Shown here piece by piece: positions 12,977 through 24,117 of a stretch of DNA of 64,000 nt. Source of the stretch: Hippophae tibetana (taxonomy: Eukaryota > Streptophyta > Magnoliopsida > Rosales > Elaeagnaceae); assembly GCA_037013495.1 (NCBI GenBank), contig CM072810.1, positions 55,662,843 through 55,726,842 of the forward strand, written 5' to 3'. The position numbers and the translations under genes were made by a program. Below the pieces are notes generated by a model that saw only the letters and a list, made by a program, of their open reading frames with translations, was not told where the DNA came from and did no database searches. Numbering within the stretch: the first letter of the stretch is position 1; each line of letters begins with the position of its first letter.

Positions 12977-12991
12977 GTCATTTAGAATGAC
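12977..12991 (+). repeat. Short inverted repeat GTCATT-TAG-AATGAC (example in reference monomer)
   Basis: Six-base arms flank a three-base spacer. Most monomers outside the right block keep it exactly; subfamilies with gttatttagaatgac or gatcatttagaatgac change the left arm. It could form a small hairpin in a transcript or single strand, but its conservation is not clearly above that of neighbouring bases. Confidence 0.7.
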
Positions 12992-13897
12992 TTGTGTCGT
13001 GCATGGGGGGTAACATCCTCGTGACGTGGTCTGAGCTTCGAACGAGTATTAAGTGTGAGAGCTCAAGCTTCCCGTATTGAAAGTTTAAGGTTTTTGTAGG
13101 AAGGATTAGCTATTTTCCTACGTTTTGTATCAAAACATGATCACAGTTTCGAATCCCATAAAAGGACAAATTCGTGGTGAATTTCCCTTGAAAGAGATGC
13201 AATGATGCAACCGAGGTAAGTACCATCCCTTGGCTCGTTGTTATGGGTAACCTTTCTATGTTGTTTCGAAGTGTCATTTAAAATTATTTGTGTGGTGCAT
13301 GGGGGGTAATATCCTCGTGATTGGTGTGAGCTTTGAACGAGGGTTAAGTTTGATAGTTCAAGCGTCCTGTATTGAACGCTTAAGCTTTAGGTAGAAAGTA
13401 TTAGCTATTTTTCCTATGTTTGGTATCAAAACATGATCTTGGGTTCGAATCATTTAAAAGCGCAAGTTCGAGAGGAATTTCCCTTAAAAAAGACGGAATG
13501 AGGCAACCAAGGTAGCTACCTACCATCCCTAGGCTCGTTGTTGTGGGTAACCTTTCTCTGTTGTTTCCAAAGGTCATTTAGAATGACTTGTGTCGTGCAT
13601 GGGGGGAAACATCCTCGTTACTTGGTTTGAGCTTTCAACGAGGATTAAGTGTGATAGTTCACGCGTTCTTTATTGAAAGCTTAAGCTTTATGTAGGAAGG
13701 ATTAGCTGTTTTTCCTATGTTTGGTATCAAAACATGATCTCAGGTTCGAATCCAATAAAAGCACAAGTTCGAGATGAATTTCCCTTAAAAGAGACGGAAT
13801 GACGCAACCAAGGTAAATACCATCCGTGGGCTCGTTTTGTGGGTAACTTTTCAATGTTGTTTCCAAGGATCATTTAGAATGACTTGTGTCGTTCATT

Positions 13898-13911
13898 GGG
13901 GGGGGGGGGGG
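13898..13911 (+). repeat. Poly-G tract, 14 G
   Basis: The G tract following gtcgttcatt is expanded to 14 G and followed directly by taacatcctcgtgac, so only the homopolymer has changed length. Confidence 0.9.
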
Positions 13912-14799
13912 TAACATCCTCGTGACTTGGAGTTAGCTTAGAACAAGGATTAAGTGTGATAGTTCAAGTGTCTCGTATTGAACGCTTAAGGTTTAGGTAG
14001 AAAGTATTAGCTATTTTTCCTATGTTTGGTATCAAAATATGATCTCAGGTTCGCATCCCATAAAAGTAGAAGTTCGAGATGAATTTCCCTTAAAAGAGAC
14101 AAAATGACGCAACCCAGGTAAGTACCATCCCTGGGCTTGTTTTGTGGGTAACCTTTCTATGTTGTTTCCAAGGGTCATTTAGAATGACTTGTGTCGTTCA
14201 TTGTGGGGGGGTAACATCCTCGTGACTTGGAGTGAGCTTTGAACAAGGATTAAGTGTGACAGTTCAAGCGTCCCGAATTGAAAGCTTAAGCTTTAGGTAG
14301 AAAGGATTAGCTATTTTTCATATGTTTGGTATCAAAACATGATCTCAGGTTCGAATCCAATGAAAGCCCAAGTTCATGATGAATTTCCCTTAAAAGAGAC
14401 GGAATGACGCATCCCAGGTCAGTACCATCCCTTGGCTCGTTGTTGTGGGTAACCTTTCTATGTTGTTTCTAAGGGTTATTAAGAATGACTTGTGTCGTGC
14501 GTGGGGGGAAACATCCTCGTTACTTGGTGTGAGCTTTGAACGAGGATTAAGTGTGATAGTTCACGCGTTCCGTATTGAAAGCTTAAGCTTTATGTAGGAA
14601 GGATTAGTTATTTTTCCTATGTTTGGTATCAAAACATGATGTCAGGTTCGAATCCAATAAAAGCGCAAGTTCGAGAGAAATTTCCTTTTTAAGAGACGAA
14701 ATGAGGCAACTAAAGTAACTACCATCCCTGCGCTTGTTTTGTGGGTAACCTTTCTATGTTGTTTCCAAGGGTCATTTAGAATAACTTGTGTCGTTCATT

Positions 14800-14814
14800 G
14801 GGGGGGGGGGGGGG
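14800..14814 (+). repeat. Poly-G tract, 15 G (longest in the window)
   Basis: This is the same monomer position as the tract at 13898, expanded to 15 G. The matching site in the tandem copy about 600 bp downstream has 13 G (15403-15415), so the tract length changed after the dimer was duplicated. Confidence 0.9.
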
Positions 14815-15402
14815 TAACATCCTCGTGACTTGGAGTGAGCTTTGAACAAGGATTAAGTGTGACAGTTCAAGCATCCCCAATTGAAAGCTTAAGCTTTAGG
14901 TAGAAATGATTAGCTATTTTTCGTATTTTTGGTGTGAAAACATGATCTCAGGTTCGAATCCCATAAAAGCCGAAGTTCGTGATGAATTTCCCATAAAAGA
15001 GACGGAATGACGCAACCCAGGTTAGTACCATCCCTAGCCTCGATGTTGTGGGTAACCTTTCTATGTTGTTTCTAAGGGTTATTAAGAATGACTTGTGTCG
15101 TGCGTGGGGGGAAACATCCTCGTTACTTGGTGTGAGCTTTGAACGAGGATTAAGTGTGATAGTTCACGCGTTCCGTATTGAAAGCTTAAGCTTTATGTAG
15201 GAAGGATTAGTTATTTTTCCTATGTTTGGTATCAAAACATGATCTCAGGTTCGAATCCAATAAAAGCGCAAGTTCGAGAGAAATTTCCTTTAAAAGAGAC
15301 GAAATGAGGCAACAAAGGTAACTATCATCCCTGGGCTTGTTTTGTGGGTAACCTTTCTATGTTGTTTCCAAGGGTTATTTAGAATAACTTGTGTCGTTGA
15401 TT

Positions 15403-15415
15403 GGGGGGGGGGGGG
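15403..15415 (+). repeat. Poly-G tract, 13 G
   Basis: This is the counterpart of the 15-G tract at 14800-14814 in the second copy of a roughly 600-bp dimer duplication. Shorter tracts at the same site lie at 14205-14211 (7 G), 16852-16859 (8 G) and 34063-34071 (9 G). Confidence 0.9.
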
Positions 15416-15743
15416 TAACATCCTCGTGACTTGGAGTGAGCTTTGAACAAGGATTAAGTGTGACAGTTCAAGCATCCCCAATTGAAAGCTTAAGCTTTAG
15501 GTAGAAATGATTAGCTATTTTTCGTATGTTTGGTGTGAAAACATGATCTCAGGTTCGAATCACATAAAAGCCGAAGTTCGTGATAAATTTCCCTTAAAAG
15601 AGACGGAATGACGCAACCCAGGTCAGTACCATCCCTAGGCTCGTTGTTGTGGGTAACCTTTCTATGTTGTTTCCAAGGGTTATTTAGAATGACTTGTGTC
15701 GTGCATGGGGGGAAACATTCTCGTGACTTGGTGTGAGCTTTGA

Positions 15744-16294
15744 ACGAGGATTAAGTGTGATAATTCAAGCGTCACGTATTGAAAGCTTAAGCTTTAGGTA
15801 GGAAGGATTAGCTATTTTTCCTATTTTGGTATCAAAACATGATCTCAGTTTCGAATAAAATCAAAGCAAAAGTTCGAGATGAATTTCCCTTAAAAGAGAC
15901 AGAATGACGCAACCAAGGTAAGTAGCATCCCTGTGCTCGTTGTTGTTGGTAACCTTTCTTTGTTGTTTCCAAGGGTCATTTAGAATGACTTGTGTCGTTC
16001 ATTGGGGGTGATAGTTCACGCGTTCCGTATTGAAAGCTTAAGCTTTATGTAGGAAGGATTAGCTGTTTTTCCTATGTTTGGTATCAAAACATGATCTCAG
16101 GTTCGAATCCAATAAAAGCACAAGTTCGAGATTAATTTCCCTTAAAAGAGACGGAATGACGCAACCAAGGTAAATACCATCCCTGGGCTCGTTTTGTGGG
16201 TAACCTTTCAATGTTATTTCCAAGGGTCATTTAGAATGACTTGTGTCGTTCATTGGGGAGGGGTAACATCCTCGTGACTTGGAGTGAACTTTGA
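15744..16294. repeat. Two monomers fused by a deletion of about 43 bp
   Basis: Two monomers here span only 551 bp instead of about 594. At about 16004-16009 the sequence runs from gtcgttcattggggg directly into tgatagttcacgcg, skipping the end of one monomer and the opening of the next. The undeleted arrangement is present near 34051-34130, which supports a deletion at this site. Confidence 0.8.
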
Positions 16295-18184
16295 ACAAGG
16301 ATTAAGTGTGATAGTTCAAGCTTCCCGTATTGAAAGCTTATGCTTTAGGTAGGAAGGATTATCTATTTATCCTATATTTGGTATCAAAACATGATCTCAG
16401 GATCGAATCCCACAAAAGCATAAGTTCGAGATGAATTCCCTTTAAAAGAGACGGAATGACGCAACCAAGGTAAATACCATCCCTGGTCTCGTTGTTGTAG
16501 GTAACCTTTCTATGTTGTTTCCAAGGGTTATTTAGAATGACTTGTGTCGTGCATGGGGGGAAACACTCTCGTGACTAGGTGTGAACTTTGAACGAGGATT
16601 AAGTGTGATAGTTCAAGCGTCACGTATTGAAAGCTTAAGCTTTAGGTAGGAAGGATTAGCTATTTTTCCTATTTTGGTATCAAAACATGATCTCAGTTTC
16701 GAATCCAATAAAAGCAAAAGTTCGAGATGAATTTCCCTTAAAAGAGACGGAATGACGCAACCAAGGTAAGTAGCATCCCTGTGCTCGTTGTTGTTGGTAA
16801 CCTTCCTTTGTTGTTTCCAAGGGTCATTTAGAATGACTTGTGTCGTTCATTGGGGGGGGTAACATCCTCGTAACTTGTTGTGCGCTTTGAACGAGGATTA
16901 AGTGTGACAGTACAAACCTCATGTACTGAACACCTAAGCTTTAGGTAGGAAGTATTAGCTATTTTTCCTATGTTTTGCTATCAAAACATGATCTCAGGTT
17001 CGAATCCAATAAAAGCACAAGTTCGAGATGAATTTCCCTTAAAAGAGACGGAATGATACAAACCAGGTAAATACCATCTCTGGGCTGGTTGTTGTGGGTA
17101 ACCTTTCTATGTTGTTTCCAAGCATCATTTAGAATGACTTGTGTTGTGCATAGAGGGTAACATCCTCGTGACTTAGAGTTTGCTTGGAACGAGGATTAAG
17201 TGTGACAGTTCAAGCGTCCCGAATTGAAAGCTTAAGCTTTAGGTAATAAGGATTAGTTATTTTTCGTATGTTTGGTATCAAAACATGATCTGAGGTTCGA
17301 ATCAAATAAAAGCCCAAGTATGTGATGAATTTCCCTTAAAAGAGACGGAATGATGCAACAAAGGTAAGTAGCATCCCTGTGCTCGTTGTTGTGGGTAAAC
17401 TTTCTATGTTGTTTCCAAGGGTCATTTAGAATGACTTGTGTCGTGCATGGGGGGTAACATCCTCGTGAGTTCGAGTGAGCTTTGAACGAGGATTAAGTGT
17501 GACAGTTCAAGCGTCCCGAATTGAAAGCTTAAGCTTTAGGTAGGAAGGATTAGCTATTTTTCCTATGTTTGGTATCAAAACATGATCTCAAGCTTGAATC
17601 TCACAAAAACACAAGTTTGAGATGCATTTCCCTTAAAAGAGACGGAATGACACAACCAAGGTAAGTAGCATCCCTGTGCTCGTTGTTGTGGGTAATCTTT
17701 CTATGTTGTTTCGAAGTGTCATTTAGAATGACTTCTGTCGTGCATGGGGGGTAACATCCTCGTGACTTGGAGTTAGCTTTGAAATGAGGATTAAGTGTGA
17801 CAGTTCAAGCGTCCCGAATTGAAAGCTTTAGCATTAGGTACGAAAGATTAGCTATTTTTCGTATATTTGGTTTCAAAACATGATCTGACGTTCGAATCCC
17901 ATGAAAGCCCAAGTTCGTGATGAATTTTCCTTAAAAGAGACGGAATGACGCAACCCAGGTCAGTACCATCCCTGGGCTCGTTGTTGTGGGTAACCTTTCT
18001 ATGTTGTTTCCAAGGGTTATTTAGAATGACTTGTGTCGTGCATGCGGGGAAACATCCTCGTTACTTGGTGTGAGCTTTGAACGAGGATTAAGTGTGATAG
18101 TTCAAGTGTCCCGTATTGAAAGCTTAAGCTTTAGGTAGGAAGGATTAGCTATTTTTCCTATGTTTGGTATCAAAACATGATCTC

Positions 18185-21100
18185 AAGCTCGAATCCCACA
18201 AAAACACAAGTTCGAGATGAATTTCCCTTAAGAGAGACGAAATGACGCAACCAAGGTAATTAGCATCCCTGTGCTCGTTGTTGTGGGTAACCTTTCTATG
18301 TTGTTTCGAAGTTTCATTTAGAATGACTTGTGTCGTGCATGGGGGTAACATCCTCGTGACTTGGAGTTAGCTTTGTACGAGGATTAAGTGTGACAGTTCA
18401 AGCATCCTGAATTGAAAGCTTAAGCTTTAGGTAGGAAGGATTAGCTATTTTTCGTATGTTTGGTTTCAAGACATGATCTCAGGTTCGAATCCAATAAAAG
18501 CCCAAGTTCGTGATGAATTTCCCTTAAAAGAGACGGAATTACGCAACCCAGGTCAGTACCATCCCTGGGCTCGTTGTTGTGGGTAACCTTTCTATGTTGT
18601 TTATAAGGGTTATTTAGAATGACTTGTGTCGTGCATGCGGGGAAACATCCTCGTTACTTGGTGTGAGCTTTGAACGAGGATTAAGTGTGATAGTTCAAGT
18701 GTCCCGTATTGAAAGCTTAAGCTTTAGGTAGGAAGGATTAGCTATTTTTCCTATGTTTGGTATCAAAACATGATCTCAATCTCGAATCCCACAAAAACAC
18801 AAGTTCGAGATGAATTTCCCTTAAGATAGACGGAATGACCCAACCAAGGTAAGTAGCATCCCTGTGCTCGTTGTTGTGGGTAACCTTTCTATGTTGTTTC
18901 CAATTGTCATTTTGAATAAATTGAGTTGTGCATGGGGGGTAACATCCTCGTGACTTAGAGTGAGCTTTGAACGAGGATTAAGTGTGACAGTTTAAGCGTC
19001 ACGAATTAAAAGCTTTAGCATTAGGTAGGAAGGATTAGCTATTTTTCGTATGTTTGGTTTCAAAACATGATCTCAGGTTCGAATCCCATAAAAGCCCAAG
19101 TTCGTGATGAATTTCCCATAAAAGAGACGGAATGACGCAACCCAGGTAAGTACCATCCCTAGGCTCGTTGTTGTGGGTAACCTTTCTATGTTGTTTCCAA
19201 GGGTTATTTAGAATGACTTGTGTCGTGCATGGGGGAAACATCCTCGTTACTTGGTATGAGCTTTGAACAAGGATTAAGGGTGACAGTTCAAGCGTCCGGT
19301 ATTGAAAGCTTAAGCTTTAGGTAGGAAGGATTAACTATTTTTCCAATGTTTGGTATCAAAACATGATCTCAGATTCGAATCCCATAAAAGCACAAGTTCG
19401 AGATGAATTTCCCTTAAAAGAGACGGAATGACGCAACCAAGCTAAGTAGCATCCCTCGGCTCGTTGTTGTGGGTAACCTTTCTATGTTGTTTAGAAGTGT
19501 CATTTAGAATGACTTGTGTCGTGCATGGGGGGTAACATCCTCGTGACTTTGAGTTAGCTTTGAACGAGGATTAAGTGTGACAGTTCAAGCGTCCCGAATT
19601 GAAAGCTTAAGCTTTAGGTAGGAAAGATTGGCTATTTTTCTTATATTTGGTATCAAAATATGATCTGAGGTTCGAATAAAATGAAAGCTCAAGTTCGTGA
19701 TGAATTTCCCTTAAAAGAGACGGAATGACGCAACCCAGGTCAGTACCATCCCTGGGCTCGTTGTTGTGGGTAACCTTTCTATGTTGTTTCCAAGGGTTAT
19801 TTAGAATGACTTGTGTCGTGCATGCGGGGAAACATCATTTTTACCTGGTATGAGCTTTGAACGAGGATTAAGTGTGATAGTTCAACTGTCCCGTATTGAA
19901 AGCTTAAGCTTTAGGTAGGAAAATTTAGCTATTTTTCATATGTTTGGTATCAAAACATGATCTCATGCTTGAATCTCACAAAAACACAAGTTCGAGATGC
20001 ATTTCCCTTAAAAGAGACGGAATGACGCAACCAAGGTAAGTAGCATCCCTGTGCTCGTTGTTGTGGGTAACCTTTCTATGTTCTTTCGAAGTGTCATTTA
20101 GAATGACTTGTGTCGTGCTTGCGGGGAAACATCCTCGTTACTTGGTGTTAGCTTTGAACGAGGATTAAGTGTGATAGTTCAAGTGTCCCGTATTGAAAGC
20201 TTAAGCTTTAGGTAGGAAGGATTAGCTATTTTTCCTATGTTTGGTATCAAAAGATGATCTCAAGCTCGAATCCCACAAAAACACAAGTTCGAGACGAATT
20301 TCCTTTTAAAAGAGACGGAATTTCGCAACCAAGGTAAGTAGCATCTCTGTGCTCGTTGTTGTGGGTAACCTTTCTATGTTGTTTCGAAGTGTCATTTAGA
20401 ATGACTTGTGTCATGCATGGGGGGTAACATCCACGTGACTTGGAGCTTTGAACGAGGACTAAGTGTGACAGTTCAAGCGTCTCGAATTGAAAGCTTAAGC
20501 TTTAGGTAAGAAAGATTAGCTATTTTTCGTATATTTGGTATCAAAACATGATCTGAGGTTCGAATCCCATAAAACCCAAGTTCGTGATAAATTTTTCTTA
20601 AAAGAGACGGAATGACGCAATCCAGGTCAGTACCATCCCTCGGCTCATTGTTATGGGTAACCTTTGTATGTTGTTTCCAAAAGTTCTTTAGAATGACTTG
20701 TGTCGTGCATGCGGGGAAACATCCTCGTTACTTGGTGTGAGCTTGGAACGAGGATTAAGTGTGACCGTTCAAGCGTCCGGTATTGAAAGCTTAAGCTTTA
20801 GGTAGGAAGGATTAACTATTTTTCCTATGTTTGGTATCAAAATATGATCTCACATTCGAATCCCATAAAAGCACAAGTTCGAGATGAATTTCCCTTAAAA
20901 GAGACGGAATGACGCAACCCAAGTCAGTACCATCCCTGGGCTCGTTGTTGTGGGTAACCTTTCTATGTTGTTTCCAAGGGTTATTTAGAATGACTTGTGT
21001 CGTACATGGGGGGTAACATCCTCCGGACTTGGTGTGAGCTTGGAACGAGGATTAAGTGTGATAGTTCAAGTGTCCCGTATTGAAAGCTTAAGCTTTAGGT

Positions 21101-24100
21101 AGGAAGGATTAGCTATTTTTCCTATGTTTGGTATCAAAAGATGATCTCAGATTCGAATCCCATAAAAGCACAATTTCGAGATGAATTTCCCTTAAAAGAG
21201 ACGGAATGACGCAACCAAGGTAAGTAGCATCCCTGGCCTCGTTGTTGTGGGTAACCTTTCTATGTTGTTTAGAAGTGTCATTTAGAATGACTTGTGTCGT
21301 GCATGGGGGGTAACATCCTCGTGACTTGGAGTTAGCTTTGAACGGGGATTAAGTGTGAGAGTTCAAGCGTCCCGAATTGAAAGCTTATGCTTTAGGTAGG
21401 AAAGATTAGCTATTTTTTGTATATTTGGTATCAAAACATGATCTGAGGTTCGAATCAATTGAAAGCCCAAGTTCGTGATGAATTTCCCTTAAAAGAGACG
21501 GAATGACGCAACCCAGGTCAGTACCATCCCTGGGCTCATTGTTGTGGGTAACCTTTCTATGTTGTTTCCAAGGGTTATTTAGAATGACTTGTGTCGTGCA
21601 TGCGGGGAAACATCCTCGTTACTTGGTGTGAGCTTTGAACGAGGATTAAGTGTGATAGTTCAAGTGTCCCGTATTGAAAGCTTAAGCTTTAGGTAGGAAG
21701 GATTAGCTTTTTTTCCTATGTTTGGTATCAAAACATGATCTCAAGCTCGAATCCCACAAAAACACAAGTTCGAGATAAATTTCCCTTAAGAGAGACGAAA
21801 TGACGCAACCAAGGTAAGTAGCATGCCAGTGCTCGTTGTTGTGGGTAACCTTTCTATGTTGTTTCCAATTGTCATTTAGAATGACTTGTGTGGTGCATGG
21901 GGGGTAACATTCTCGTGACTTGGAGTGAGCTTTGAACGAGGATTAAGTGTGACATTTCAAGAGTCACGAATTGAAAGCTTAAGAATTAGGTAGGAAGGAT
22001 TAGCTATTTTTCGTATGTTTGGTTTCAAGACATGATCTCAGGTTCGAATCCCCTAAAAGCCCAAGTTCGTGATGAATTTCCCTTAAAAGAGACGGAATGA
22101 CGGAACCCTAGTAAGTACCATCCCTGGGCTCGTTGTTGTGTGTAACCTTTCTATGTTGTTTCCAAGGGCTATTTAGAATGACTTGTGTCGTGCATGGGGG
22201 AAACATCCTCGTTACTTGGTATGAGCTTTGAACAAGGATTTAGGGTGACAGTTCAAGCGTCCGGTATGGAAAGCTTAAGCTTTAGGTAAAAAGGATTAAC
22301 TATTTTTCCTATGTTTGGAATCAAAATATGATCTCAGATTCGAATCCCATAAAAGCATAAGTTCGAGATGAATTTCCCTTAAAAGAGACGGAATGACGCA
22401 ACCAAGGTAAGTAGCATCCCTGGCCTCGTCATTGTGGGTAACCTTTCTATGTTCTTTAGAAGTGTCATTTAGAATGACTTGTGTCGTGCATGGGAGGTAA
22501 CATCCTCGTGACTTGGAGTTAGCTTTGAACGAGGATTAAGTGTGACAGTTCAAGCGTCCCGAATTGAAAGCTTATGCTTTAGGTAGGAAAGATTAGCTAT
22601 TTTTCGTATATTTGGTATCAAAACATAATCTGAGGTTCGAATCCCATAAAAGCCCAAGTTCGTGATAAATTTTCCTTAAAAGAGACGGAATGACGCAACC
22701 CAGGTCAGCACCATCCCTGGGCTCGTTGTTGTGCGTAACCTTTGTATGTTTATCCCAGAAGTTATTTAGAATGACTTGTGTCGTGCATGCGGGGAAACAT
22801 CCTCGTTACTTGGTGTGAGCTTGGAACGAGGATTAAGTGTGATAGTTCAAGTGTCCCGTATTGAAAGCTTAAGCTTTAGGTAGGAAGAATTAGCTATTTT
22901 TCCTATGTTTGGTATCAAAACATGATTTCAAGCTCGAATCCCACAAAAACACAAGTTCGAGATGAATATCCTTTAAGAGAGACGAAATGACGCAACCAAG
23001 GTAAGTAGCATCCCTGTGCTCGTTGTTGTGGGTAACCTTTCTATGTTGTTTACAATTGTCATTTAGAATAACTTGTGTGGTGCATGGGGGGTAACATTCT
23101 CGTGACTTGGAGTGAGCTTTGAACGAGGATTAAGTGTGACAGTTCAAGAGTCACGAATTGAAAGCTTAAGCATTAGGTAGGAAGGATTAGCTATTTTTCG
23201 TATGTTTGGTTTCAAGACATGATCTCAGGTTCGAATCCCCATAAAGCCCATGTTCGTGATGAATTTCCCTTAAAAGAGACGGAATGACGCAACCCTAGTA
23301 AGTACCATCCCTGGGCTCGTTGTTGTGGGTAACCTTTCTATGTTGTTTCTAAGGGCTATTTAGAATGACTTGTGTCGTGCATGGGGGAAACATCCTCGTT
23401 ACTTGGTATGAGCTTTGAACAAGGATTAAGGGTGACAGTTCAAGCGTCCGGTATTGGAAGCTTAAGCTTTAGGTAAGAAGGATTAACTATTTTTCCTATG
23501 TTTGGAATCAAAATATGATCTCAGATTCGAATCCCATAAAAGCATAAGTTCGAGATGAATTTCCCTTAAAAGAGACGGAATGACGCAACCAAGGTAAGTA
23601 GCATCCCTAGCCTCGTCATTGTGGGTAACCTTTCTATGTTGTTTAGAAGTGTCATTTAGAATGACTTGTGTCGTGCATGGGGGGTAACATCCTCGTGACT
23701 TGGAGTTAGCTTTGAACGATGATTAAGTGTGACAGTTCAAGCGTCCCGAATTGAAAGCTTATGCTTTAGGAGAGAAAGATTAGCTATTTTTCGTATATTT
23801 GGTATCAAAACATAATCTGAGGTTCGAATCCCATAAAAGCCCAAGTTCGTGATAAATTTTCCTTAAAAGAGACGGAATGACGCAACCCAGGTCAGTACCA
23901 TCCCTGGGCTCGTTGTTGTGGGTAACCTTTGTATGTTGTTTCCAAAAGTTATTTAGAATGACTTGTGTCGTGCATGCGGGGAAACATCCTCGTTACTTGG
24001 TGTGAGCTTGGAACGAGGATTAAGTGTGATAGTTCAAGTGTCCCGTATTGAAAGCTTAAGCTTTAGGTAGGAAGGATTAGCTATTTTTCTTATTTTTGGT

Positions 24101-24117
24101 ATCAAAACATGATTTCA
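18185..24117. repeat. First copy of a tandem macro-duplication of about 6 kb (20 monomers)
   Basis: This stretch is followed immediately by a copy of itself. Rare variants recur at a constant offset of about 5933 bp on its left part, including aaggtaattagc with gaagtttcattt (about 18255 and 24187), aataaattgagttgtgc, the monomer at 19035-19241 (again at 24968-25174), and aatttcgcaacc near 20318 (again near 26250). On its right part the offset becomes about 6232-6233 bp: gtcgtacatgg at about 21000 and 27233, and gatgattaag at 23718 and 29951. The change of about one monomer comes from small expansions and losses around 20.4-20.9 and 26.4-27.6 kb. Breakpoints are estimated by eye. Confidence 0.75.

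Larger units (their letters stand above)
9183..13041. repeat. Mixed, divergent monomers without clear higher-order period
   Basis: About 13 monomers follow with no convincing HOR period by eye. They include variants with gcgttccgtatt and ctttatgtagg, variants with ctgtattgaacgcttaagg, and variants with cgcaagttcgagagg. Individual monomers resemble ones in the next block; for example the cttgggttcgaatcatttaa variant occurs near 11370 and near 13439. The sequence between named monomers holds only satellite. Confidence 0.65.
12745..13041 (+). repeat. Reference satellite monomer (exactly 297 bp)
   Basis: This monomer is close to the array consensus and serves as a map of the unit. In order it holds: the conserved opening acgaggattaagtgtgacag (12745); the palindrome AAGCTTAAGCTT (12784-12795); TTAGCTATTTTT (12809-12820), weakly like a pol III A box and containing a T run; TGGTATCA (12829-12836); the B-box-like GGTTCGAATC (12850-12859); a splice-donor-like AAGGTAAGT (12917-12925); the inverted repeat GTCATTTAGAATGAC (12977-12991); a six-G tract (13005-13010); and the end ctgagcttcga. 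It encodes nothing convincing. At 297 bp the unit is exactly 99 codons long, so a frame open in one monomer stays in register in the next, yet conserved stops end such frames within about one monomer. Confidence 0.9.
14460..15662. repeat. Tandem two-monomer duplication, 603-bp offset
   Basis: The segment starting near 14460 recurs near 15063. Shared rare markers include ggttattaagaatgac, gtgcgtggggggaaac, ttcacgcgttccg, cgcaagttcgagagaaa and caagcatccccaattg, in the same order. The offset exceeds two monomers (594 bp), mostly through longer G tracts. The copies differ slightly, including in G-tract length. Confidence 0.8.
13042..17485. repeat. Poly-G-tract satellite subfamily block
   Basis: Many monomers here read gtcgttcattggggg where the consensus has gtcgtgcatgggggg, and the G tract is expanded in several. 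The linked markers gttcacgcgttccg and gctcgttttgtgggtaac recur. Within the block, about 14460-15060 is repeated in tandem at about 15060-15660 (offset 603 bp, two monomers plus G-tract growth). Near 15771 and 16619 two monomers marked by gcgtcacgtatt and cctattttgg repeat at an 848-bp offset, three monomers less a small deletion. No gene is seen. Confidence 0.75.
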
